Assembly (NCBI RefSeq): GCF_003555545.1
Contig: NZ_CP032157.1
Coordinates: forward strand, 6,452,546 to 6,516,545
Reading direction: 5' to 3'
Length of the DNA: 64,000 nucleotides
Origin: Paraflavitalea soli
GTDB taxonomy: Bacteria; Bacteroidota; Bacteroidia; Chitinophagales; Chitinophagaceae
Below, piece after piece: positions 8,262 to 16,303 of the stretch. Each line of letters begins with the position of its first letter. The first letter of the stretch is position 1. Below the pieces are notes generated by a model. That model did no database searches. It was not told the DNA's origin and was given only the letters and a program-made list of their open reading frames with translations. Made by a program: the position numbers and the translations under genes.

Positions 8262-8951
8262 CTACACATGCTCTTTTAAGATATAGCCCATCCCCACTTG
8301 CGTATGTATTAGTTTAGTGTCAAAATCCTTGTCCAGCTTTTTACGCAGGAAATTTACGTACACGTCAATTACATTTGTTTTTGTATCAAAATCAATGTCC
8401 CAAACATTCAGTGCAATATCTGCCCTCGAAACCACCCGGTTCTTATTCCGTACCAAAAATTCCAATAATTGAAATTCTTTAGCCGTCAACGAGATCGGTT
8501 TTTCAGCACGGGTTACCTCTTTGCTGTCCAGGTTCATCACCAGGTCTGCTACTTTCAACATATTGCCGGTGGGCACATTTTGATAGATACGCTTCAGCAA
8601 AGCCCGTATCCGCACCAGCAATTCCTTAAAATCAAAAGGCTTTACAATATAGTCATCAGCGCCCGCATCAAACCCCTCAATTTTGTCTTCTGTAGCACTT
8701 AAGGCCGTAAGCATCACCACGGGAATGCGCTCATCCCGTTTTCGGATCTCCTTACAAAGCTCGTACCCATTCATACCAGGCAGGTTAATGTCAAGTATCA
8801 CCAGGTCGAAAGAGTAGGTTTCTACCATTTTTTTCCCAATGAGGCCATCGTAAGCTACTTCTACATGGTACTGCTGCTCCATTAATCCTTTCTTGAGGGC
8901 CTCTGCGATCTTTTTCTCATCCTCTACCAATAAGATTTTAACTTCTTCCAT
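8262..8951 (-). CDS. OmpR-family response regulator
   Basis: A DNA-binding response regulator: receiver domain at residues 5-115 with the acidic pair Glu10/Asp11, phospho-acceptor Asp54 (VILDINLPG), the LTALS switch and the VKPFDFKELLVRI lysine, followed by a winged helix (residues 130-228, ending THTQVGMGYILKE). The ATG at 8951 gives 229 residues, the usual length, starting MEEVKILLVEDE; an in-frame TTG at 8978 is disfavoured. The kinase gene begins on the next base after its stop, so this is one two-gene transcription unit. Target genes are unknown; nothing adjacent is an obvious regulon member except possibly the small coiled-coil protein. Confidence 0.95.
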   Translation of the reverse strand: MEEVKILLVEDEKKIAEALKKGLMEQQYHVEVAYDGLIGKKMVETYSFDLVILDINLPGMNGYELCKEIRKRDERIPVVMLTALSATEDKIEGFDAGADDYIVKPFDFKELLVRIRALLKRIYQNVPTGNMLKVADLVMNLDSKEVTRAEKPISLTAKEFQLLEFLVRNKNRVVSRADIALNVWDIDFDTKTNVIDVYVNFLRKKLDKDFDTKLIHTQVGMGYILKEHV

Positions 8952-9082
8952 AGCGTAAGTAGATGATTGTAAGGACAAAAATCAGAAATAATGGCCAGCA
9001 AAGGGTCCTCACTTCTAAATATTGCATTAAAATGGAATTAAAATGACGCTCAAAGCCCTGATTCCAGGGATAAAAGAACAAA

Positions 9083-9154
9083 AATCCGGATTACCGGTTT
9101 GCGTGCTTGCAGCAGCGGAGAGTTGCTGTTCAGCAGTAACCGGTAATCCGGATT
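9083..9154 (-). terminator. Long perfect hairpin with a minus-strand T-tract
   Basis: The arms 9083-9099 and 9138-9154 are perfect 17-bp inverted repeats (AATCCGGATTACCGGTT and its complement) around a 38-base loop. Read on the minus strand, the stem is followed by TTTTGTTCTTTT, as expected of an intrinsic terminator. It lies 131 bases upstream of the response-regulator start, so it would stop readthrough from the AraC side and insulate the two-component unit. The very long stem and loop are unusual. Confidence 0.65.
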
Positions 9155-9680
9155 AAATCAGTAGACCAACTGTTTTGATGCATCCCGGCAAGCAAACAGC
9201 ATAGGTAGAATAAAGCAAGCACATAATCTTTTCCCTGCAAGTTGGATTAGATCTGCAGGCAAAACGAATCATTGAACAGTAAGTAGAAGAGAGGAATGCC
9301 ATCAAACCAGGTAGGGCACGCAATAGTTTTCATTCCTGGATATAGCATTTAGCTCTTCCTTATTTGTGGTTTTTCAGTAAAAGCACATTTTAAAGAAAAC
9401 GGTTATTTCCCGCTGCCATGCGGGCATCAAGTTAAGGCTTTGAGTGATGGCATTTGATCCATGCCAGGAGCAACTTTCAGAGAGTTTTAACCAAAGTGTG
9501 AAGCGTCAGGAATAATATCTGGACTGATGAGATTACGAAGATAAAAGTTTTTTTTAAATAATATGTACCACACAAATTAAAATTGCAGGTAGCTCATGTG
9601 TTAATCGGTCAATCAATTGTAATGGTAACAATTATTCTATGGCATATAGACCCAAAATGGGAAATTATACACTTATTCCA
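9155..9680. other. Spacer of about 530 bp downstream of the AraC gene
   Basis: AT-rich DNA between the AraC stop and the long hairpin. I saw no ORF with a plausible start, no RNA-like fold and no repeat beyond short runs. Confidence 0.4.
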
Positions 9681-10712
9681 TTAAACATTCGATAACCCCC
9701 TTTTTTTAATACTACCCGGCGAATAACCATGGTGCTTTTTGAAGATCCAGATAAAATTGCTCACCTTCTCATATCCAAGTTTTGACGCAGTTTGATACAC
9801 CGTCAATGGTTGTTCCAGTAAAAGCGTTTTCGCCAGGTTCATTTTCTTCTCCAAATAATACTCATACAAACTCTTACCAAATATCATTTTGAAATGACGC
9901 TTTAACGTAGACTCGCTCAGCGAGACCTGCTGCGCAATGTCATATACATTGGGAAGAGTGCGCTGAAGATGAGCCTGTAATATAGCTTCTGCCTCCATCA
10001 CTTTAATAAAATGGGCATCATTATTCCCAGGTGCCTGGGGCACCCGGCTATTTAATGCCTTATTCAGAAAGTCAAGTACCAGCGAAGTCGATAATTGAGC
10101 AATCTGCGTGGGAGCATGCTCCCTATCGATCAACAAATCAAAAAGAGTATTCACCTGGTTGATCACTGAAATGGTACAAATGCTACTCAATATTAACGGG
10201 TTCTCTTTTTCATTGATCCTGTCCAATAGATTATCCAGTGGAAATCCCGCCTTCTGAAACTGTTGGGCCAGCCAGAAACTGGTAACATTGATCTCAATTA
10301 CCTGCACCGGCTGCAAAGGCACTATATCATACCGCAGATCAATATTATTCGCAACCATCAGGGAATTGCGGGTTTCTGTAGGATTGATTTGCTCATGCCC
10401 TCCGATGTTTTTCAACCGGCAACTCCCGGGCGTTAATACATAAACAACGGTAAAGCTCTTATTGTCAGGCTGATTGCCGGGCTTAACCAATTCAATAGGA
10501 TTATTAAAAACCATATTCCACGCACGCAGGCAACAGCCCGGTTGCACCCTTTCTTTTTTCACCAATCCTTTGACCAGGCCGCCAGATAATTGAAGCGCGT
10601 CTTTGCCAATCACCTCTCCATTCAGTTCTTTCGCAAACTGTTCAAAGTCCTGGTCACAATCCATAGGAGGAAATGGTATGCTGTAATGTTTAGTGTAAAG
10701 CTTAAGATTCAT
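9681..10712 (-). CDS. AraC-family transcriptional regulator
   Basis: A 343-residue regulator with a large unassigned N-terminal half (about 1-240, presumably ligand-binding or dimerising) and a C-terminal AraC double helix-turn-helix at about residues 245-340. Recognition motifs visible are YDIAQQVSLSESTLKRHFKMIFGKSLYEYYLEKKMNLAK and VYQTASKLGYEKVSNFIWIFKKHHGYSPG, shown here only as landmarks of the two helices. It stands alone: 530 bp downstream and more than 700 bp upstream have no recognisable gene. Whether it activates a distant gene or itself cannot be judged. Confidence 0.9.
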   Translation of the reverse strand: MNLKLYTKHYSIPFPPMDCDQDFEQFAKELNGEVIGKDALQLSGGLVKGLVKKERVQPGCCLRAWNMVFNNPIELVKPGNQPDNKSFTVVYVLTPGSCRLKNIGGHEQINPTETRNSLMVANNIDLRYDIVPLQPVQVIEINVTSFWLAQQFQKAGFPLDNLLDRINEKENPLILSSICTISVINQVNTLFDLLIDREHAPTQIAQLSTSLVLDFLNKALNSRVPQAPGNNDAHFIKVMEAEAILQAHLQRTLPNVYDIAQQVSLSESTLKRHFKMIFGKSLYEYYLEKKMNLAKTLLLEQPLTVYQTASKLGYEKVSNFIWIFKKHHGYSPGSIKKRGLSNV

Positions 10713-11297
10713 AAATAGTTTTGAGTAAGGAAAATAATATAAACAGCTTTTTAGGCAAAAGGATCATCATCTGTTTGTCACTGATCAGTACTGCAATTAT
10801 GTTGCCTTCGGGAGAAAGCATCTTGTGCAAAAACTTGCGGGTATTGGTTTTTCATGGTTCATAGTTACTAGTGTTTTTTCTATAAGTATTTAGTGGCCTG
10901 ATCCGGGTATAGGCAACCCTTGCTCACATGCCTATATATGTAACAAATAAACTGCGGTAACGTACTAAAGAGAAGACCGATTTTTTGTCATTTTTATTGT
11001 TAATAGCGGTGAGTCATGGTGGTGGTAATCCCATAGCGGGAATAAATCGGGCAAGGCGATCAAGCCACGAAGAGAGAATAAAATATTTTCGTATAATCCA
11101 ATCCAGGCGTTGCGCATATTCGTATACTGTTTAGCGATACTGCATAATTAGGTTGTGTCTGCTACTTCAGATCGCATACCAGGAAAAGAGTATAGCCATG
11201 ATTTTACCTGTTACCGGGTTTCAAAGACAATAAATAGCCTTCAAAATATTGGTATAAGCAGGGTCATCATTCAATAGGGTATCAATTCACACAGGCG
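10713..11297. other. 585-bp spacer ending in an orphan plus-strand terminator
   Basis: No coding ORF is visible on either strand. The plus-strand terminator at 11298-11324 has no protein gene upstream, so something here may be transcribed rightwards. A small RNA would fit, but I could not find a tRNA, a known RNA fold or a clear TAnnTTTG promoter. Confidence 0.4.
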
Positions 11298-11324
11298 AGC
11301 CACCCACGAGGGTGGCTTTTTTTT
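11298..11324 (+). terminator. Rho-independent terminator with no upstream gene
   Basis: AGCCACCC / GGGTGGCT form a perfect 8-bp stem with an ACGA loop, followed by a run of seven further T (eight counting the stem's last base). No gene reads into it on the plus strand within 580 bases. Confidence 0.85.
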
Positions 11325-11344
11325 GTCAGGCTGAGCCTGTCGAA
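11325..11344. repeat. Dispersed intergenic phrase GTCAGGCTGAGCCTGTCGAA
   Basis: Contains the palindrome CAGGCT-G-AGCCTG. I recognise this as a phrase found between genes in many bacterial genomes, often in multiple copies. Only one copy is seen in this window. Confidence 0.5.
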
Positions 11345-11530
11345 TCCCGGCTTGCCGATTGCCTATCCGTATCCAGAAAAAGAATAGCACCTTATTGTTT
11401 AAACACCTAATTTTGCAGTCGGGCATTCCGCCCGTTACCCCGTTTCACCAACATGTTATTAATCATAAAACCATAAAACTATTCTGCGTGAACGCTTAAT
11501 AATAAAGGCGATACGATAAAAAGATATTTT

Positions 11531-11806
11531 ATGGATGCAAAGAAAGTAGAGAAGATCTCCAAAGCCCTGGCCGACCCCAACCGCCTCCTGATCCTGAAGG
11601 AACTCCGGAAAAAAAAGGATTGCTTGTATTGTACAGATGTGTATGAGTTTGTGGACCTTACTCAACCCTCCATCTCACACCACCTCAAGCTGCTCACCGA
11701 TGCCGAATTGATCATACCAACCAAAGAAGGGCGCAATATGAAGTACACCCTCAACAATAAAATGATTGATCAATACGTCCATTTCCTGCAGACCTTAAAG
11801 ACTTAA
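11531..11806 (+). CDS. ArsR/SmtB-family winged-helix repressor
   Basis: A 91-residue winged-helix repressor. Helix 1 KISKALADPNRLLILKELR is the family's opening signature, the recognition helix is QPSISHHLKLLTDAELI, and the wing is PTKEGRNMKYTLN. A vicinal pair, Cys36 and Cys39 in DCLYCTDVYEFV, lies before the recognition helix, near where ArsR-type metal or redox sensors carry ligand cysteines, so thiol-reactive or metal sensing is possible. It precedes the RND efflux operon by about 220 bp, and a set of matching palindromes lies in that gap, so I infer it represses the pump. Confidence 0.92.
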   Translation: MDAKKVEKISKALADPNRLLILKELRKKKDCLYCTDVYEFVDLTQPSISHHLKLLTDAELIIPTKEGRNMKYTLNNKMIDQYVHFLQTLKT

Positions 11807-11824
11807 CAAAAATTTTTTTAGGAA

Positions 11825-11848
11825 AAACATCGAAGTATTTCGATGTTT
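11825..11848. promoter_or_regulatory. Perfect 24-bp palindrome, probable ArsR operator 1
   Basis: AAACATCGAA and TTCGATGTTT (10-bp arms) flank GTAT. It lies 18 bases after the arsR-type stop and 177 bases before the efflux adaptor ATG. There is no downstream T-run, so an operator is more likely than a terminator. The left arm recurs at 12013-12022. Confidence 0.65.
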
Positions 11849-11982
11849 CTATAAGTTTGCAGTCCGGTTCCAGCAAAAGCTTGCCTTCACACGGCGCTGG
11901 TAGTTTCAAAAATTGGTTATAAGCCTCTCGCCGCATCACTGTTATTGCCCCAGGCAACAATGGGCTGGAAGCCTATACTTTA

Positions 11983-12024
11983 ATGTATCGAAACATTTGA
12001 ATGTATCAATTTAAACATCGAAAT
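11983..12024. promoter_or_regulatory. Probable operator 2 overlapping the efflux leader
   Basis: ATGTATCGAAACAT (11983-11996) is an imperfect palindrome sharing the TCGAA core, and AAACATCGAAATAT (12013-12026) matches the left part of operator 1 at 13 of 14 positions. The sites abut the adaptor ATG at 12025, where bound repressor would block transcription or translation. Confidence 0.55.
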
Positions 12025-13098
12025 ATGAGTCACCCACAATTGAAAAACAAAACTTACTGGCTCCTCCTGTTACTGTTGCCGGTAATCCTTTTCATCCAGG
12101 CATGTGAAACCCAGGCCAATGAGCAGAAGCCAGCTCTTGCCGCCGCCGTGCCCAATCCTGCAGTACCTGCAGATGGTTATATCGTACAGCCTACTTCTTT
12201 TAGCGAAGAAATAGAGATCACCGGTACCCTCATCGCCAACCAGGAAGTTACCATCGCCAGCGAGCTGATGCGTAAGCTGGTAGCCGTACAGGTCAAAGAA
12301 GGTAACTATGTAAGTACAGGCACCCTGCTCTTTCAACTCGATGATGCCGATCTGCAGGCGCAACTAGAAAGATTGCACCAACAGGAAAAACTTGCGGCAT
12401 TGAATGAGGCACGCCTGAAAGACCTGATAGCACACGATGCTGCTATCCAGCAGGATTACGACCAGGCCATTACCAACCTCAATGTGTTGAAAGCAGAGAT
12501 CCGCGCCCTGGCAGTTACCATCGACAAAACACGCATCCGCGCTCCCTTCAACGGGCGCATAGGTATCGTACGTGTGTATCCTGGTGCCCTGGTATCACCT
12601 AATACCGTACTCACCAATATTGTAGATGATACCCGCATTAAAGTTGAGTTCTCCGTTCCGGAGAAGTACGCCAACCTGGTTGCCATCGGCAAGTCACAGC
12701 GCTTTACCGTACAGTCCGACACCGGTGCTTACTATGCCACCGTGGTAGCGAAAGAATCTAAAATGAACGAGCAAACACGTACCCTGCTGGTAGAAGCCAT
12801 CGGAGCCAATCCCCATGGCAAACTTGTATCCGGGCAGAGTGCTAGGCTCAGCCTAGCCCTGCATACAGCTAATGATGCATTGAAGGTTCCCAGCCAGGCC
12901 CTCATGCCCAATTCACAGGGATACGCAGTGTACGTAGCTAAGAACAATAAGGTACAATTGGCTCCTGTTGTCATTGGTCAGCGTGGTGCACAGGAAGTAC
13001 AGATCATTAGTGGATTGAACCAGGGAGATACCGTCATCACCAGCAATTTGCTGCGCCTGATGCCCGGAGCGGATGTGGACCTGGTAAAAATAAAGTAA
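12025..13098 (+). CDS. RND efflux periplasmic adaptor (membrane fusion lipoprotein)
   Basis: Bridges the inner-membrane pump and the outer-membrane channel of a tripartite efflux system. From the ATG at 12025 it gives 357 residues: a lipoprotein signal with lipobox FIQAC, a barrel-sandwich segment (IEITGTLIANQEVTIASE, then VKEGNYVSTGTLLFQLDDADL), an alpha-hairpin near residues 115-165, the second lipoyl half (KTRIRAPFNGRIGIVRVYPG) and beta-barrel and membrane-proximal domains. An in-frame ATG at 12001 would put the operator-like repeat inside the coding region, which argues for 12025. The pump gene follows 52 bases downstream. Confidence 0.93.
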   Translation: MSHPQLKNKTYWLLLLLLPVILFIQACETQANEQKPALAAAVPNPAVPADGYIVQPTSFSEEIEITGTLIANQEVTIASELMRKLVAVQVKEGNYVSTGTLLFQLDDADLQAQLERLHQQEKLAALNEARLKDLIAHDAAIQQDYDQAITNLNVLKAEIRALAVTIDKTRIRAPFNGRIGIVRVYPGALVSPNTVLTNIVDDTRIKVEFSVPEKYANLVAIGKSQRFTVQSDTGAYYATVVAKESKMNEQTRTLLVEAIGANPHGKLVSGQSARLSLALHTANDALKVPSQALMPNSQGYAVYVAKNNKVQLAPVVIGQRGAQEVQIISGLNQGDTVITSNLLRLMPGADVDLVKIK

Positions 13099-13150
13099 GC
13101 AGGCTCACTGCATCCGTCCTCGTTTTTTATTTATTTAATACAACATTTGT

Positions 13151-16100
13151 ATGAGTGCCATTTCTCAAATGAGCATCTCCAGGCCTGTATTGGCCGGAGT
13201 GATGTCCGTTTTGCTAATTCTTTTCGGTATCGTAGGATACACCTTCCTCGGTACCCGCGAATACCCTGTCACTGATTCACCCATCGTTACCGTTACTACC
13301 GTCTATCCCGGGGCCAGCGCCGATATCATTGCTTCCCAGGTAACCAAGCCCCTCGAAGAAGCCGTGGCCGAGGCCAATGGCATCAGGGCTATGTCTTCCG
13401 TTTCGCGTGAACAGGTAAGTATCATCACCGTTGAGTTCAACCTCAACGCCGATCTCGAAGCAGCCGCGAATGATGTGCGCGATAAAGTATCCAAGTCGCG
13501 CCAGCAACTGCCCACCGATATTGAACCCACCATCGTGGAAAAATCAGGACCGGCCGACTTCCTCGTGTTCCTTACCGTACAAAGCGATACCCGGAGCCTG
13601 GAAGATATCACCGACTTTGTCAACATCAATATTAAAGAAAGACTACAGTCTATTCCCGGTGTTCGCCTCGTAGATAGCTATGCAGGCCGCAAAAGAGCCA
13701 TGCGCTTACGCATGGACCCGGTAAAGCTGGCCGCCTACGGACTTACCCCCAATGATATCCAGACCGCCCTCCAGCGCGAGAATGTCGATTTGCCCAGTGG
13801 CCGTATTGAAGGACAGAATACAGAAGTAACCCTGCGTACCCAGGGGCGACTGGTGACTGAAGAGGACTTCAACAATATGATCATCTCCCAGAAGGATGGC
13901 GCTATTGTGCGCTTCAGGGATATTGGTAATGCCATCATGTCTTCCCAGAACGAACGCACCGCTATGATCGTGGCCGAAGGAAAGAAAGCACAGTATGGTG
14001 TGGGCACAGGTGTACAGCCCCAGCGTGGCGCCAACTCCCTGGCCATTGTGGAAGAGTTCAAGACCCGCTTTGCGGATATTGTGAAATCGGCGCCGAAAGA
14101 TTATAATATCACCCTTGGCAAAGACTTCACCGTACCTGTCCGCAACTCACTCTCCGAAGTGGAAGAAACCTTATTACTGGCCTTTGGCCTTGTTACTCTC
14201 ATCATCTTCATATTCTTACGCGACTGGCGAAGTACGCTGATACCGTTGGTGGCCATCCCCGTATCCATCATATCCGCGTTCTTCATCATGTACCTGGGCG
14301 ACTTCTCCATCAACGTACTTACCCTGCTGGGCATGGTACTGGCCATCGGACTCGTGGTGGATGATGCCATTGTGGTGCTGGAAAATATATATAGTAAAGT
14401 AGAAGAAGGTATGAAGCCCCTGGAAGCCGCACGAAAGGGCTCCAATGAAATATATTTTGCCGTCATCTCTACCACCGTCACCCTGGCCGCCGTGTTCCTG
14501 CCCATCTTATTCCTGGGTGGTATTACCGGCCGGTTGTTTAAAGAGTTTGCCATCGTGGTAGCAGGTTCCGTATTGATCTCCGCTTTTGTGGCATTGACCC
14601 TTTCTCCTATGATGAGCGCCTACCTCCTGAAGCCAGGCGCTTCCCATGGCTGGTTGTACCGCAAAACTGAACCCTTCTTTGTAAGCCTCAACAATGGATA
14701 TGAACGTTCCCTCAAAGCATTCATGCGCTATCGCTGGGTAGGTATTGTATTGCTACTGGGTTCTTTCGGTATCGCTTATTGGCTGGCCCCCAAGCTGCCC
14801 TCTGAACTGGCGCCCCTGGAAGACAGGTCAATGGTGGGCCTCGCTGTCATAGCTCCTGAGGGTACTTCCTATGAAAGCATGGAAGAGACCATGAAGGAGA
14901 TCAACGCCTATGTATCCGATTCTATTCCCGACCTCAACAACAATACTACCTATGCAGGTATAGCCGCTACCGTGGGTACCCTGGTACAACCTGTAAATGG
15001 CGGTTTCCAGTGGATATTCCTGGAAGATCCCAAGGTCCGGAAAAGTAAAATGAGCCAGCAGCAGATCTATGAAAAGTTGGTAGTAGCTTCTCAGCGTTTT
15101 CGCAACGTGATCCTCATCCCCATTCAGATACCTACCATCGGGGGCTTCTCTACTTCACAGCCCATTGAATATGTAGTACAGGCGCCTACCCTGGACAGCT
15201 TAATAGCAGTAATGCCAAGGCTGATGGGTGAAGTATATAAAAGCAAGAAGCTGGCGTTCCCCAACCCCGACTTTAAAGTAAACCGCCCCGAGATCAGTAT
15301 TTCCATCGACCGGCAGCGCGCAGCACAGTTGGGTATTTCCACACAAGAGATAGGCCGTACCTTACAACTGGCCCTCAGCGGTCGGCGTTATGGGTACTTT
15401 ATTTACAACGACCGTCAGTATGAAGTAATAGGTCAGCTCGATCGCGTGGAAAGATCAACCCCCGAGAACCTGCGCTCCTTATTCCTGAAGTCTGCCAGCA
15501 ATGAAATGGTGTCACTCGACAACCTCGTGAGCCTGAAAGAGGGCATCAGCCCACCCGCCATCTATCGGTATAACCAATCTTACAGCGTTACCATTGGCGC
15601 TACACCTGCGCCCGGTGTAAGCTTAGGCGAGGGCATCAAAGAGTTGGACAACATCACTGCCAGCGTACTACCCAAAGGGTTCAGAACACAGCTGGCCGGC
15701 CAAAGCCGCGATTTTGCGGAAAGCAGTTCCAGTTTGATCTTCGCTTTCATCTTTGCCATATTGTTGATCTACCTCGTACTCGCGGCACAGTTCGAAAGCC
15801 TCATAGACCCTTTCATTATCCTGTTGACAGTGCCGATGGCCGTTACCGGCGCATTGCTGAGCTTATGGTTTACCGGTGAGTCTATCAATATCTTTAGTCA
15901 GATCGGTATCATCATGCTCATTGGTTTGATTACCAAAAATGGTATCCTCATTGTAGAGTTTGCCAACCATCGCAAACAGGAAGGACTCAAAGTGAAAGAT
16001 GCTGTTATTTCAGCCGCTACCTCACGGTTCCGTCCCATCCTCATGACTACCCTGGCTATGATCTTCGGTACACTGCCCATTGCCTTGTCACTCGGTACAT

Positions 16101-16303
16101 CTTCCGGAAGCCGTACCTCTCTCGGTATTGTGGTAGTGGGTGGTTTGATCTTCGCCGGTATCCTTACATTATATGTTATCCCGTCCGTGTATTCTTATTT
16201 CTCACGGCCTGCTAAGAAAACATCAGGTGAAGAGGGTGCGCTGCCTCATGGTGGAGTTCCTGTACCCGCACCCGTTACCTTGAATACAAATGCATCAATA
16301 TGA
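13151..16303 (+). CDS. RND multidrug efflux pump, inner-membrane subunit (HAE1 type)
   Basis: A proton-driven exporter of drugs or other hydrophobic compounds, 1050 residues, the full AcrB/MexB size. Proton-relay acids Asp404 and Asp405 are in GLVVDDAIVVLENI (span 4), and the partner Lys929 is in LITKNGILIVEFAN (span 10). The start FSISRP-like N-terminus (MSISRPVLAGVM) and the repeated GxxxGxxxD architecture are as expected of HAE1 pumps rather than heavy-metal CusA pumps. Its last 4 bases (ATGA, 16300-16303) overlap the start of the TolC-like gene, so the two are translationally coupled. The substrate cannot be named. Confidence 0.96.
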   Translation: MSAISQMSISRPVLAGVMSVLLILFGIVGYTFLGTREYPVTDSPIVTVTTVYPGASADIIASQVTKPLEEAVAEANGIRAMSSVSREQVSIITVEFNLNADLEAAANDVRDKVSKSRQQLPTDIEPTIVEKSGPADFLVFLTVQSDTRSLEDITDFVNINIKERLQSIPGVRLVDSYAGRKRAMRLRMDPVKLAAYGLTPNDIQTALQRENVDLPSGRIEGQNTEVTLRTQGRLVTEEDFNNMIISQKDGAIVRFRDIGNAIMSSQNERTAMIVAEGKKAQYGVGTGVQPQRGANSLAIVEEFKTRFADIVKSAPKDYNITLGKDFTVPVRNSLSEVEETLLLAFGLVTLIIFIFLRDWRSTLIPLVAIPVSIISAFFIMYLGDFSINVLTLLGMVLAIGLVVDDAIVVLENIYSKVEEGMKPLEAARKGSNEIYFAVISTTVTLAAVFLPILFLGGITGRLFKEFAIVVAGSVLISAFVALTLSPMMSAYLLKPGASHGWLYRKTEPFFVSLNNGYERSLKAFMRYRWVGIVLLLGSFGIAYWLAPKLPSELAPLEDRSMVGLAVIAPEGTSYESMEETMKEINAYVSDSIPDLNNNTTYAGIAATVGTLVQPVNGGFQWIFLEDPKVRKSKMSQQQIYEKLVVASQRFRNVILIPIQIPTIGGFSTSQPIEYVVQAPTLDSLIAVMPRLMGEVYKSKKLAFPNPDFKVNRPEISISIDRQRAAQLGISTQEIGRTLQLALSGRRYGYFIYNDRQYEVIGQLDRVERSTPENLRSLFLKSASNEMVSLDNLVSLKEGISPPAIYRYNQSYSVTIGATPAPGVSLGEGIKELDNITASVLPKGFRTQLAGQSRDFAESSSSLIFAFIFAILLIYLVLAAQFESLIDPFIILLTVPMAVTGALLSLWFTGESINIFSQIGIIMLIGLITKNGILIVEFANHRKQEGLKVKDAVISAATSRFRPILMTTLAMIFGTLPIALSLGTSSGSRTSLGIVVVGGLIFAGILTLYVIPSVYSYFSRPAKKTSGEEGALPHGGVPVPAPVTLNTNASI

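Noticed and set aside
10713-11297. Possible tRNA or known riboregulator before the orphan terminator
   Set aside because: No CCA-type acceptor stem, T-loop (GTTCRANNC) or other recognised fold was found on inspection.
11825-11848. The 24-bp palindrome as a terminator of the ArsR-type gene
   Set aside because: It is not followed by a T-run (CTATAAG follows) and its half-site recurs at the efflux start, so operator is preferred.
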